64,000 bases of DNA from Chlamydiales bacterium (GCA_028278035.1 JANQFC010000077.1:1-64000), one strand, 5' to 3'; positions 17,380 through 26,456 are shown, numbered from the stretch's first letter. The notes: a model not told the origin generated them from the sequence alone. A program made the numbers and translations.

Positions 17380-18340
17380 GACTGAAGCTATAGAAGAAAT
17401 ATCAGAAATAGACCGTTCTAAAAAAGTAACGATTCCATATCTACCGCCTATTCAAACGTTAACGGATTACCAGCTTAATCCTACTTTAAAAGTAGCTCGA
17501 TCTTTTTTAGAAAAAACAAAAAAGCAAGAAAAACTTCCTCTTACAAATACTCCCCAACTTCCCACGTCTATCTCTCCTAAAAATACTAACGCCTTAGGTT
17601 TTCTCATTGCCAAAGCTATTCAAGAAAATGAAGAAATAATAAGAGATGTTGTAGAAATTTGTATTCGCAATATAGACGTGGAAAAAAACACTTTAAAAAA
17701 GCTTTCTACAGAAGATCAACAAAAGCTACAAGAAAGATTAATCCAGCTAGAAAAAAAAGAGACTATAGATGTTTATAAAAGCATACTGACAACAGTTGCA
17801 TCAGCTACTGCAATAGTAATAGGTGGTATGATAATAGCTCCCGAGGCAATAGGATCTTTATTATTAACAACCACCGCTGCAGAAGCTGCAACAGCTGCTG
17901 CTTCTGGAGTATCTGCTGTTTGGGGATGGGTTTTGGCTGGCAGTGGAATATCTAATTTGGCCACCACGTATATTATGCCAAGATTAGACGTATCTCCTAC
18001 TTTTCAAGCAACATCTACTGTTTTCAATACAGCAGTAGGTTTAACTGCTGCTATTGCAACAGGATCTTTTATATCAAAGTTAATGGAATGGTCTACTGCT
18101 TTCCAAATAATGGAAACTTCAGTAGAACTATCCTCTGGCATAACAAATTTTTTAAGCGGGACAAATCAATATAATATGTCTAATTTAGAAGCCCATCAAA
18201 CAACTATTCAATCAAACATTCAATTTCACAGACAAGAACATGAAAAAAAATCTTCAGAATTAAAAAATACAACTGAATTTTTGGAAATTTTATATAAAAT
18301 TGCTAATAGAGTTATGCAATCATTAAGTATTAAATTATAA
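17372..18340 (+). CDS. putative YopB/CopB-like translocator (322 aa)
   Basis: No direct family match is claimed. The protein has a polar, partly helical N-terminus, a coiled coil at about residues 83-132, two hydrophobic regions at about 137-200 (TVASATAIVIGGMIIAPEAI and an Ala-rich second part) and about 217-236 (NTAVGLTAAIATGSFISK), and a C-terminal coiled coil at about 270-320. No signal peptide is present. This layout matches the major type III translocator (YopB, IpaB, CopB), although those are often longer. The gene overlaps the SycD-like chaperone gene by 8 bases and is followed 16 bases later by a one-segment protein, the expected place of YopD/CopD. Confidence 0.55.
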   Translation: MSKTEAIEEISEIDRSKKVTIPYLPPIQTLTDYQLNPTLKVARSFLEKTKKQEKLPLTNTPQLPTSISPKNTNALGFLIAKAIQENEEIIRDVVEICIRNIDVEKNTLKKLSTEDQQKLQERLIQLEKKETIDVYKSILTTVASATAIVIGGMIIAPEAIGSLLLTTTAAEAATAAASGVSAVWGWVLAGSGISNLATTYIMPRLDVSPTFQATSTVFNTAVGLTAAIATGSFISKLMEWSTAFQIMETSVELSSGITNFLSGTNQYNMSNLEAHQTTIQSNIQFHRQEHEKKSSELKNTTEFLEILYKIANRVMQSLSIKL

Positions 18341-18356
18341 AATAAGGAGAATAAAA

Positions 18357-18956
18357 ATGGCAGAAATTGAAGCTCTAGAAGAAAAAAATAATGTTTCTAA
18401 TGCTAAACGCTTAGATCGCTGGCAGCAAGTAATGGATTACAGAGATTCCCTAGAAAAAGAAAATACAATAGCCTCTGCAGGTCCAAATCAATCAGAAAAT
18501 TTAGGCATACGACTTGCAAAAGTTGTGAGCTACACGATATCAACAATTTTAAAAGGAAGAAAAGATCGGGACTTAGAAACTTGGGAAAAAACTGTAATGT
18601 ATTTACATAAAACTCAACAAGTAGCAAATAATCAAAGATGGCAGGGCGGTTTTGCTTTATTCAGCAGTATCGTATCTATAGGAGCAGCTATAGCAGCTGC
18701 TCATTTTAAAAAGCCAGAAGAAGGAAAAAAAGAATTCAATTGGAAAGAATTTGCATCCAGCATTAAAACTATAGCTCCTGAACTAGGAAGAGTAGTTTCT
18801 AACGTTTTAGATGGCAATAATACTTTAGGACAGGCCGCAGCCAGAATAAAATATGATGAAAAAGGCTCATTAGATACAGAAACTTCTACAGAAAATAATC
18901 TAATGGCAAGAACTTTAGAAGCTTTTGCAGCAGCTATTAAAAGTTTACAGACCTGA
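18357..18956 (+). CDS. putative YopD/CopD-like minor translocator (199 aa)
   Basis: A 199-residue protein without signal peptide. Its N-terminal half is charged and helical. A single moderately hydrophobic segment lies at about residues 97-117 (GGFALFSSIVSIGAAIAAAH), and the C-terminal region is amphipathic and helical (VVSNVLDGNNTLGQAAARIK). One central hydrophobic segment with amphipathic C-terminal helices is the plan of the minor type III translocators. It is the last gene of the chaperone operon, starts after AAGGAG, and is followed by the separate mla promoter. The assignment rests on architecture and order, not on recognised homology. Confidence 0.5.
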   Translation: MAEIEALEEKNNVSNAKRLDRWQQVMDYRDSLEKENTIASAGPNQSENLGIRLAKVVSYTISTILKGRKDRDLETWEKTVMYLHKTQQVANNQRWQGGFALFSSIVSIGAAIAAAHFKKPEEGKKEFNWKEFASSIKTIAPELGRVVSNVLDGNNTLGQAAARIKYDEKGSLDTETSTENNLMARTLEAFAAAIKSLQT

Positions 18957-18971
18957 TAAAAAAACTTTTCT

Positions 18972-19000
18972 TTGATTTGAAAAGAATCATTTTATATAGT
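18972..19000 (+). promoter_or_regulatory. sigma-70 promoter for the mla operon
   Basis: TTGATT at 18972-18977 and TATAGT at 18995-19000 are exactly 17 bases apart (four and five of six consensus matches). Transcription would begin near 19007, just upstream of a strong purine-rich ribosome binding region (GGGGAGGG) before the mlaE start at 19026. It separates mlaEFD from the translocon-like operon. Confidence 0.65.
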
Positions 19001-19025
19001 CCAAATTGGGGAGGGAAAAGAGAAG

Positions 19026-19823
19026 ATGGTATCTATTGTCAAAAATATCTCACTCAATTTTTTAGCTGCAATCGGCGATTATGTATCTTTAATTTTGGAA
19101 GTCATTAAGTCTTCTTTAAAAAAATTTCCGTCCTGGCCTCTTTTAAGAGAACAGCTTTTTAGCATGGGAGTTTTATCTTTAGGAGTAGTTGCTATTACAG
19201 GAATGTCGACAGGAGTAGTACTGGCAGCCCAAACTATTTATCAATTAAGCACAAAAGGTCTAACCGGAGTAACAGGGGTCATGGTTGCAAAAACAATGAT
19301 AACAGAATTAGGACCGGTTCTCACTGCATTTATGGTAACAGGCAGAGTAGGAGCTGCCATGTGTGCAGAATTAGGGACAATGAAAGTAACAGAGCAAATA
19401 GATGCTATAAAATCTATGGCAGTAAATCCCACCAGTTATTTAATAGCTCCAAGATTTATATCCGGAATAATAATGGTTCCCCTGCTTACTATTTTTAGTA
19501 TTTTAATGGGCATTGCAGGCGGATATTTAATCTCTACTTATTTTTTTAAAATGAACGCAGCAAGTTATTTTAGTCCAATGCCTATTCATATTACATATTT
19601 CGATATTATGGCAGGTCTTATAAAATCTGTTGTCTTTGGAATTTTATTAGTTACTATCTGCTGCTATAAAGGAATGAAAACAAAAGGCGGGGCAGAAGGC
19701 GTTGGTAAAGCCACAACAAACAGCGTTGTTATAAGTTATGTTTCGATATTAATTTCTGATTTTTTATTAACAATTGCATTAAATGCACTACATTTAAAAA
19801 TAAGGTTTGACTGGCACTTATGA
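19026..19823 (+). CDS. mlaE: MlaE-family ABC transporter permease
   Basis: Inner-membrane permease of the Mla (MCE) lipid transport system, which moves phospholipids between inner and outer membranes. The 265-residue length is typical. Five or six membrane segments are visible. The signature region VTGRVGAAMCAELGTMKVTE and the following EQIDAIKSMAVNPTSYLIAP are the MlaE hallmark. The gene ends in ATGA shared with the start of mlaF. The usual order mlaE-mlaF-mlaD is reversed for the first two genes relative to E. coli (mlaF-mlaE-mlaD). No mlaB or mlaC gene is seen here. Confidence 0.95.
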   Translation: MVSIVKNISLNFLAAIGDYVSLILEVIKSSLKKFPSWPLLREQLFSMGVLSLGVVAITGMSTGVVLAAQTIYQLSTKGLTGVTGVMVAKTMITELGPVLTAFMVTGRVGAAMCAELGTMKVTEQIDAIKSMAVNPTSYLIAPRFISGIIMVPLLTIFSILMGIAGGYLISTYFFKMNAASYFSPMPIHITYFDIMAGLIKSVVFGILLVTICCYKGMKTKGGAEGVGKATTNSVVISYVSILISDFLLTIALNALHLKIRFDWHL

Positions 19824-20587
19824 TAGTAATAAAAGATCTTTGGAAAAAATATAAAAATACTGCAGTGTTAAAAGGTCTTAGCCTCGAAGCAAACAGAGGT
19901 GAGATCTTAGTTATTTTAGGAAGATCAGGCGTTGGAAAAAGCGTTTTATTAAAACACATAATAGGCCTTGAAAAACCAGACAGCGGCTATGTTGAAGTAA
20001 ACGGAGTAAATCTTACACAATTAAAATCCCACGACCTTTACAAGGAAATTAAAAATATGGGCATGCTTTTTCAAGGAGCTGCCTTATTCGATTCTATGAA
20101 CATAGAAGCAAATACCGGATTTTATTTAACACATAATGATGATCCTACAGAAAAAAGAAAACTAGAAAAAGATGAAATAAAAACAAGAGTAAAAGATGCA
20201 TTAAAAATGGTAGGTCTCGATGGTATTGAAGATAAAATGCCGGCATCTTTATCTGGTGGCATGAAAAAAAGAGCAGCTTTAGCCAGAGTCATAGCATATA
20301 GACCTCAAATATTATTATATGACGAGCCAACAACAGGGCTCGATCCTATTACATCCCAACAGATAAATGAACTTATAGTTAAAACGCAAAATGAACTAAA
20401 AGGCACCAGCATAATAGTTACGCATGATATCCATTCTGCTTGGTTCATAGCAGACAAACTGGCTCTTCATAGAGACGGAAAAATAATATACATCAATACT
20501 CCTGAAGAGTTCATTAAAATAGACGATCCTGATATTGCATATTTAAAAGAAAGGCTTATTAAATACCCAAGGGGGAGAAATACATAA
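19820..20587 (+). CDS. mlaF: MlaF-family ABC transporter ATPase
   Basis: ATPase subunit of the Mla lipid transporter. In order: Walker A GRSGVGKSVLLKHI (about residues 34-47), Q-loop MLFQGAALFDSM, ABC signature LSGGMKKRAALARV, Walker B ILLYDEPTTGLDP, and the switch histidine in IIVTHDIHSAW. The 255-residue length is normal. It overlaps mlaE by 4 bases and mlaD begins one base after its stop, so the three genes form one operon. Confidence 0.96.
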   Translation: MIVIKDLWKKYKNTAVLKGLSLEANRGEILVILGRSGVGKSVLLKHIIGLEKPDSGYVEVNGVNLTQLKSHDLYKEIKNMGMLFQGAALFDSMNIEANTGFYLTHNDDPTEKRKLEKDEIKTRVKDALKMVGLDGIEDKMPASLSGGMKKRAALARVIAYRPQILLYDEPTTGLDPITSQQINELIVKTQNELKGTSIIVTHDIHSAWFIADKLALHRDGKIIYINTPEEFIKIDDPDIAYLKERLIKYPRGRNT

Positions 20588-20588
20588 T

Positions 20589-21800
20589 ATGTCAGATAAA
20601 TTAAAAAATATTCTCATTGGTTTTTTTACAATAATGGCAATTTCTACAACCATTATGATAATTCTGTTTCTAAAACCGTCAATTGGAGACGGCAAGAAAA
20701 CATTAAATGTCAGATTTTCTAATATTGCAGGTATTAATATAGGAACTAGGGTTTGTTTTGCAGGACGGCCTGTTGGAGAAGTTGAATCCATCATAGAAGT
20801 TCCAAATGCACGGGGAGAAAAAAAAGACGAACTTGGAAGATTTTATTATTATCAATTAAAACTAAAGGTAGACTCTAGCATTGATATATATAACTCAGAT
20901 GTAATCGCCATACAAACAACAGGACTTATGGGAGAAAAATCTATTGGCATAACTCCAAAAGCTGCAAAAAAAAATCAAGAATTACAACTTATTACTGATG
21001 AAATAATATTTGCACAGTCTATTGATTCTTTAGAAAATACCGTGTATCAGTTTACGGATCTTGCAGATAAAATAGAAAAAACATTTACGAATGCCAATAA
21101 CTGGTTTGAAAAAAATCAAAATAGCCTATCGAATATCATATCCTCGTTATCCAGAGTAATCGGATCTGCAGATAATTTAAATATAGTTGAATCCACTAAA
21201 GCCTCTTTAGATAATTTTGCTGAAAGCATGAATAACGTCAATATTTCTCTAACGGAGCTAAAAGATGCTGATGCCATTGCAAAATTTAACTACCTTTTAG
21301 AAAATTTAGCAATGACGTCTGAATTTGTTAATAAAGAAGGAAAAGATATTTTCAAAAATATAGATGCAATAACAACAGACTTAAAAGATGCTACAGGCAC
21401 AATCGGCAAACTAATCAATAACGATGATCTATATTTAAGAGTGAACTCTTTAATGAGTAAAGCTGACGTGTTAATGAATGATATAAACCATTATGGAGTA
21501 CTTTTTCAATATGACAAACATTGGCAGCGCCTTAGAATGAAAAGAGCTAATCAAATGCAGGCTTTGAACAATCCCAAGAAGTTCAAAGAATATTTCGAAA
21601 CTGAACTAGACGGCATCAATACCTCTCTTGCCAGAATAACTACAATTATAGACAGAGCAAAAAACGACAATGAAAAAGAAAAAATAATTAACAGCAACAA
21701 TTTCAAAAAAGACTTTGCCAACCTGCTTCGCGATGTAGACAGTTTAAGAAACAACCTAAAACTATATAATCAGGAGATCTTTAACCCTAATGCTCAATAA
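20589..21800 (+). CDS. mlaD: MlaD-like MCE-domain protein
   Basis: Periplasmic substrate-binding subunit of the Mla system. An N-terminal membrane anchor (about residues 7-29) is followed by one MCE domain at about 36-130 (LNVRFSNIAGINIGTRVCFA, GRPVGEV, TTGLMGEKSIGITP). The long helical C-terminal part at about 150-400 is probably a coiled-coil needle or tether. At 403 residues it is much longer than E. coli MlaD, resembling the MCE proteins of chlamydiae and plastids. Its 3' end overlaps the convergent 719-residue gene by 14 bases. Confidence 0.9.
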   Translation: MSDKLKNILIGFFTIMAISTTIMIILFLKPSIGDGKKTLNVRFSNIAGINIGTRVCFAGRPVGEVESIIEVPNARGEKKDELGRFYYYQLKLKVDSSIDIYNSDVIAIQTTGLMGEKSIGITPKAAKKNQELQLITDEIIFAQSIDSLENTVYQFTDLADKIEKTFTNANNWFEKNQNSLSNIISSLSRVIGSADNLNIVESTKASLDNFAESMNNVNISLTELKDADAIAKFNYLLENLAMTSEFVNKEGKDIFKNIDAITTDLKDATGTIGKLINNDDLYLRVNSLMSKADVLMNDINHYGVLFQYDKHWQRLRMKRANQMQALNNPKKFKEYFETELDGINTSLARITTIIDRAKNDNEKEKIINSNNFKKDFANLLRDVDSLRNNLKLYNQEIFNPNAQ

Positions 21801-23946
21801 TCTCTATGGATTTTAAAAAAGAAGGATCATAAATATCCGACATTTCCCTTAAAATCTTATTAGACCTGACAAGCATTTCCATATCTATGGCATTTAACAT
21901 GGATATCATTCTATTTAACCTTTGGGTATCTATTTTCCTTTCTCTTATCAATAAAGCGGGAGAATAAATCAGCCAAGCTAAGAAATCTTCATTTTCTTTG
22001 GACCATGTATTTGATCTGATTATTTTTAAAAAAGAATAAAAACTGCTGGAAACCAAAGTAGAGATATCTACTGCATCTTTACAAATAAAGCTTACTATCG
22101 TAGGTTTTTCTATTTCTATAATCTTCAAAATAAAAAACTGATAAAAAACCTCTATAAAATCCAATTTATTTTTTCTGCTTAAAACATTTTTCGAAAAGAA
22201 AAAATGTTTATGAACAAAATCAAATAATCTATCTATAATTTTTGAATATTCTTGTGACACTTTATATCCAGCATTTTCTGAAAATAAATTCTCTTTGAAT
22301 ACTTTTTTAAACTCTTCAAATTTATTAATAGCCAAATACGGTCCCGTCTGATAGTAAAAAGGTGTATTTTTACTAAAAGATACAATTGACAGATTGCTTT
22401 TAAATTCAGCCCTTTTCTGCATATCGTCTAAAGCCTTGCATCTTGCAAACTCTTTAAAAGATGTTCTGTCTTGAAAGTTGAAAATCAAATATTTTTCGTC
22501 ATTTTTTAGATTTCTGATCAAACATTTAAACTCATCTATCACATCAGCTCTGGATAAAGTGGTCTGCTTAGTAGGAGAGGCCAATCTCAAGAACTGAATT
22601 TTTTTATTTTTATTCTCTACCTGAAACAGTCTTTGAGGTGTATTGTCTTGTAGTATTGGATCAAATCCCTTTTTTTCTTCTTCTCTTAAAACATCCAACA
22701 ATTTAAGCATAGGGCCATTTGGATATGTTTGCAAAATCACATCAATACTTTCATCCATCTCTATAATTTTATTCCAAATAGACATTTTACTGGGATATTT
22801 GAATTTTCTTTTTTCTTCACCTTTTCTTTTTAAAAAATGAATAAAACCTACCATTTCCTGTTTTATGCTAGATGTTTTGGTAAATAAGCCCATTACCAAA
22901 GAAAAAACTAAATGAATTATTTTCTTAGCCATTTTATTTTCTATAACATCCTGATATGTAAGCATTTTTTTGTATTCTTCTGATGCTAAAGTATCTCTTA
23001 AAAATTTTTGAAAGTCATAAAAATATTCCATAGAATTTTTATAAGCTGTACGCTCTATTAAATTGTCTTTATTAGCAGCCAAGAATAAAGCATAAATAGT
23101 CTTGTTAACTAACTTAATCAAACTGTCTTCTGATTTTTTAAAAAGCTCCAAATGAAAATATTCAGTTATATGTTCTTTGGCTTTTTCTATGATTTGATGC
23201 GCTGCAATTTGAAAGTCCTTATCAACAAAAGATCTTATTTTAATTAAAGGATCTTCTTCTATCTTAACCTTTCCTAATTCATCATAATCACAAAAAGCTT
23301 TTATATTGTTTATTGAATCCAAATTGAAAAACGGCTTTTCCTCATCATTGACCAAATAAAAGATTTCATATTCCTTATCTTTTTTTAAAGTCTCAAAATC
23401 CTTTAAACCACTTCTGTCAATATCCAACAATAATGAATTATCATTTTCTTCCCAGTTTTCCGACCAAGCTTCTTCACCCTCCGGTGCTGCCTTGAACTTT
23501 TTTTGAATATTATTAATATAAAAATCCTGAAGGTTTTTATATTCCTGACTTTTTGTAATACTTTCTATATTAGGTTGTTTGGGCAATAATTTTATATATT
23601 TATCAATTGTGCTGGCAGCATCTGCCGCAATAACAATTATGGCTTCAATTCCCTTTTTACAACGATAATCATTCCAATCTATGAAATCTTTTTCATAGAT
23701 TTCTTTTAAATAATTTAAAACAACTAAATAGGTCTCTTTAATATTATCTATTAAATCTTCAGCATCCTCAGGAATAACCCAATCAATTGTTTTATAGCTA
23801 AATTCTTCATTTTGAATGACTACCTTATTCTTTTTCACAAATCCAAGTGGTGTTTTCAGATTAACATCCATATCAGCAATTGTAGATAAGTTAGAAAGAG
23901 CATCATGAATAGAAAGCTCCAAAAGCTCTTTAGTCTTCTGCTTCAA
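21787..23946 (-). CDS. large hypothetical protein (719 aa)
   Basis: Family not recognised. The protein is soluble, mainly helical and rich in Lys, Glu, Phe and Ile, with no signal peptide, membrane segment or repeat that I can see. Hydrophobic spots such as IIHLVFSLVMGLFTKTS (about residues 343-359) look like buried helices. It is a single-gene unit convergent with mlaD, with a long AT-rich region upstream. Similar size and composition to the 698-residue protein encoded at 28216 suggest a lineage-specific class, but I could not align the two. Confidence 0.7.
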   Translation of the reverse strand: MKQKTKELLELSIHDALSNLSTIADMDVNLKTPLGFVKKNKVVIQNEEFSYKTIDWVIPEDAEDLIDNIKETYLVVLNYLKEIYEKDFIDWNDYRCKKGIEAIIVIAADAASTIDKYIKLLPKQPNIESITKSQEYKNLQDFYINNIQKKFKAAPEGEEAWSENWEENDNSLLLDIDRSGLKDFETLKKDKEYEIFYLVNDEEKPFFNLDSINNIKAFCDYDELGKVKIEEDPLIKIRSFVDKDFQIAAHQIIEKAKEHITEYFHLELFKKSEDSLIKLVNKTIYALFLAANKDNLIERTAYKNSMEYFYDFQKFLRDTLASEEYKKMLTYQDVIENKMAKKIIHLVFSLVMGLFTKTSSIKQEMVGFIHFLKRKGEEKRKFKYPSKMSIWNKIIEMDESIDVILQTYPNGPMLKLLDVLREEEKKGFDPILQDNTPQRLFQVENKNKKIQFLRLASPTKQTTLSRADVIDEFKCLIRNLKNDEKYLIFNFQDRTSFKEFARCKALDDMQKRAEFKSNLSIVSFSKNTPFYYQTGPYLAINKFEEFKKVFKENLFSENAGYKVSQEYSKIIDRLFDFVHKHFFFSKNVLSRKNKLDFIEVFYQFFILKIIEIEKPTIVSFICKDAVDISTLVSSSFYSFLKIIRSNTWSKENEDFLAWLIYSPALLIRERKIDTQRLNRMISMLNAIDMEMLVRSNKILREMSDIYDPSFLKSIEIIEH

Positions 23947-24350
23947 AGGATTACCTCTTTTTTTAATTCAACTTATTTTCACTTCCCTACCTAATTATTA
24001 TTTTTATATAATTATTTTTCAATTTTTAATTATATTTAATTATAAAATTGTTTTTATAATTAAAATTAAATTCTCAAATATCCAATCTCAAAAGTTAAGA
24101 TTATATTAAGAGTTAAATTTGCCCTGCCTCAAAAATTTGAGCTTTTTACAGAAAAATATTCATGACCTTAATAAGCATTTTACAGGGTTTTTAAAGAATA
24201 TGTAAAATTTTTTTTAAAAACATATAAAAATATTTTTGTAAAAAAAACATTGTATGGTATATGTGGTGAGCTTTTTTTAAAAAAAAGAAAATTATAAAAG
24301 TCACTTTTTAAAATTTATGGACTTAAAAAGTAAAAACAAAGGAGAAAAAT
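23947..24350. other. AT-rich intergenic region between divergent genes
   Basis: About 400 bases with no gene, between the divergent 719-residue protein gene and the gene at 24351. It should hold both promoters, but in this AT background I cannot single out a convincing pair of boxes. The segment TTAAGATTATATTAAGAGTT near 24103 resembles TTAACATTATATTAAGATTC upstream of the translocon-like operon (near 16458), which may reflect a shared promoter or regulator site. Confidence 0.4.
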
Positions 24351-24857
24351 ATGGCAATAAACGTTCTCTCAACTGCAGAGTTTAATAGTCTTGCTGATTC
24401 AGCAGCAGCTGATAATCAGCAAATAAGAATGAGAAGATACAAACAAGGGGAAGGCGAAGAAAGAGTCTTTGCTCTTTTACCCGATAATACGCATTTAGAT
24501 GGGGTTCCAAAGCAAGGAACTGGATCATTTGATGAAATATTCACAAAAGCTACAACTCCTCAGCCAGAACTGCCATTTACAGCAAAATTAAAAGCTCGTT
24601 TTTCTAATTTTACTGAAACTGTAATTAGGGCAGGGAAAACCACATGGAACAAAATGTGGACATACAAACTCCCTGTACTATACACAGCAGGCCTAATAAT
24701 GTCTCTTGTAAGCAGTTATTATATAACAAAATTTTATAAGGACTTGACAAATGAATCGTCTTTTAATGAAACTGCAATCGAAGAAACTGTAAATGCGACT
24801 GTAACAGAAGCTATAAATGCTACAAGCGGGTGGTTTGGTTGGCTAAGAATTTGGTAA
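24351..24857 (+). CDS. hypothetical protein with one C-terminal membrane segment (168 aa)
   Basis: Unknown family. The first 110 residues are polar and soluble (Gln/Arg-rich near residues 20-45). A membrane segment lies at about 108-128 (LPVLYTAGLIMSLVSSYYIT), followed by a short tail rich in Asn, Thr and Glu that ends in aromatic residues (GWFGWLRIW). There is no signal peptide, so the protein is nearly tail-anchored. It starts MAINVLST, like two other lineage-specific proteins here. A strong AGGAG precedes the start. The next gene, 38 bases on, is also tail-anchored; the two probably form an operon. Confidence 0.7.
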   Translation: MAINVLSTAEFNSLADSAAADNQQIRMRRYKQGEGEERVFALLPDNTHLDGVPKQGTGSFDEIFTKATTPQPELPFTAKLKARFSNFTETVIRAGKTTWNKMWTYKLPVLYTAGLIMSLVSSYYITKFYKDLTNESSFNETAIEETVNATVTEAINATSGWFGWLRIW

Positions 24858-24895
24858 TGATTTAAAAATTAAAAACAACAAAAAGGAGATTATTT

Positions 24896-25594
24896 ATGGC
24901 TACACAAGTAGTGCTTGGGGAACAAATAGACAAAGTTTACATTAAGAGTGCTGACAAAAAGACTCCCATTTATAGATTTTTATTTACAGCTCAGCAAAAC
25001 GGAGGTGAAACGGTTGATTTCATAGGATTTATCGTTAATGCAGCTAAAACAGACAGAAATATAAGCCCTGATGAAGCCAGCACCTTTATGTTTCGCCCAA
25101 CCATTAGTTACTTTAAATACCAAGAAGCTGGCTACCTTGATGGTAGAATTGATTCCCGAGACGGATCAATAGAAGACGGTTTTGCTGGATTGGAAACTAA
25201 ACAGAAAGAACTTGCCGGAGTTATTGATGCTCCGAATGAAAAAACTTTCAGACCTTTAGGTATGCTATTCATTAACATGACAACTAAAACATGGAAAGTA
25301 GCTAAAGAACAAATAGCGGAAATGCTTGCTAATCAATTGCAGACACCAGCAGCAGCAATAACAGATGATACTAAAAGTGTCATAGATCTTGCAGAAGATA
25401 TCGCTTCTGAAGATACGCGATCTCAGATTGGTGATGACGATGACATTGGATATATTAGCGAAGAGGCTGGGGTTAGCACACAACCAAGTAAATTTAGGCT
25501 TGCCTTAAGTTTGATGTGTAATAAAGCAACAATGATTGCGACTGCCGCAATAGCTCTAGGAATTAGTACCGGTTGCTGGCTTGGCTCAAGATAA
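24896..25594 (+). CDS. tail-anchored hypothetical protein (232 aa)
   Basis: Unknown family. A soluble domain of about 130 residues (IDKVYIKSADKKTPIYRFLF, AGLETKQKELAGVIDAPNE) is followed by an acidic linker (EDIASEDTRSQIGDDDDIGY). A single hydrophobic segment at about 207-228 (CNKATMIATAAIALGISTGC) lies at the extreme C-terminus. Such tail anchoring is uncommon in bacteria but is seen in proteins sent to host membranes. The start follows AAGGAG. A strong bidirectional terminator lies just downstream. Confidence 0.7.
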   Translation: MATQVVLGEQIDKVYIKSADKKTPIYRFLFTAQQNGGETVDFIGFIVNAAKTDRNISPDEASTFMFRPTISYFKYQEAGYLDGRIDSRDGSIEDGFAGLETKQKELAGVIDAPNEKTFRPLGMLFINMTTKTWKVAKEQIAEMLANQLQTPAAAITDDTKSVIDLAEDIASEDTRSQIGDDDDIGYISEEAGVSTQPSKFRLALSLMCNKATMIATAAIALGISTGCWLGSR

Positions 25595-25600
25595 ACAGAC

Positions 25601-25630
25601 AATAAAAAGCCCCTTTTGGGGCTTTTTATT
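25601..25630. terminator. bidirectional Rho-independent terminator
   Basis: A perfect 13-bp stem (AATAAAAAGCCCC, loop TTTT, GGGGCTTTTTATT) with T-runs on both strands. It ends the tail-anchored gene pair on the plus strand and the membrane-protein pair on the minus strand; the stop codon of the latter lies inside the hairpin. Confidence 0.93.
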
Positions 25631-26000
25631 TTTTCTGAGAATATATATGCTTCAACTCTAAATAATTCGTAAAGAAACTTACAATCCAAACAATTATAGT
25701 TCCCAATATTACCCCAATAGCTGTAACTTCAATTCCAATATTAAAACCAGCTAAAATCAAAAATGACAAAAGACAAATAAAAAAACCAATAACAGCTATT
25801 TTAATATTAGTTGCCTTGATATTAAAAAGTATCAATGCGGGTATAATCAATGAGTTCAAGCCGCCTATGATAATCGAAGCCAATAAGTCCGCACCGATAT
25901 TAGGTACATTTTCATAAAATTCAATTTTAATTCCGGGAATAATTCTTAAAACAAAAAAAACTATTAAAAAATTCAAAAATAACGATCTTAAATATGTCAT
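25626..26000 (-). CDS. four-segment membrane protein, phage-holin-family-4-like (124 aa)
   Basis: A small integral membrane protein with four hydrophobic segments at about residues 5-22, 37-58, 65-85 and 90-110. The layout resembles the phage holin family 4 / DUF superfamily of conserved bacterial membrane proteins, which are not necessarily phage-related. It is a tandem paralogue of the gene immediately upstream: both start MTY-RSL-NFL-VFFV and share PNIG-DL and the segment spacing. The two coding regions abut with no gap. Its stop codon lies within the bidirectional terminator. Confidence 0.65.
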   Translation of the reverse strand: MTYLRSLFLNFLIVFFVLRIIPGIKIEFYENVPNIGADLLASIIIGGLNSLIIPALILFNIKATNIKIAVIGFFICLLSFLILAGFNIGIEVTAIGVILGTIIVWIVSFFTNYLELKHIYSQKK

Positions 26001-26456
26001 TTATTCTTCCTCACTTTCCTCATGTTCGTGTTTAGGCTCTTGTTTTTCTTTATGACGCTTTTCTTCCTTTTCTTCTTCATCTTCTTTTTTTCTTAAATAT
26101 TTTGTAAGTTCTATGTGATTGGTAATATATGCCATACCCCAAGTTATTAAAGAACACCAAATAAAAGCGCCGGCAGACGTTAATTTAATGCCTACCGGAA
26201 GAAGGTTAACAATAGAATAAGCGCCAAAAGTAATAAAAAATGCCGAAAGTCCTACTTTAAAATGAGACGGCCTCACTTTAAGTAAAACTATAACCGGATA
26301 TATCATTGAGTTTACAAAGCCCAGGGCAAATGAGAATATTAAGTCTCCCCCTATATTGGGCAACTTGGAGTAATAATCGATTTCAACTTCAGGAATAACG
26401 TGATTCACAAAAAACACTGTTAAAAAATTTATCAATAGACTTCGAAAATATGTCAT
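26001..26456 (-). CDS. four-segment membrane protein, tandem paralogue (151 aa)
   Basis: Paralogue of the downstream 124-residue protein, with the same start (MTYFRSLLINFLTVFFV), PNIGGDL and four membrane segments. It differs by a highly charged C-terminal tail of about 25 residues rich in Glu, Lys and His (EKEEKRHKEKQEPKHEHEES), which could bind metal ions. The family resemblance to phage holin family 4 proteins is weak. The pair is probably one transcript driven from the region upstream of 26456. Confidence 0.65.
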   Translation of the reverse strand: MTYFRSLLINFLTVFFVNHVIPEVEIDYYSKLPNIGGDLIFSFALGFVNSMIYPVIVLLKVRPSHFKVGLSAFFITFGAYSIVNLLPVGIKLTSAGAFIWCSLITWGMAYITNHIELTKYLRKKEDEEEKEEKRHKEKQEPKHEHEESEEE

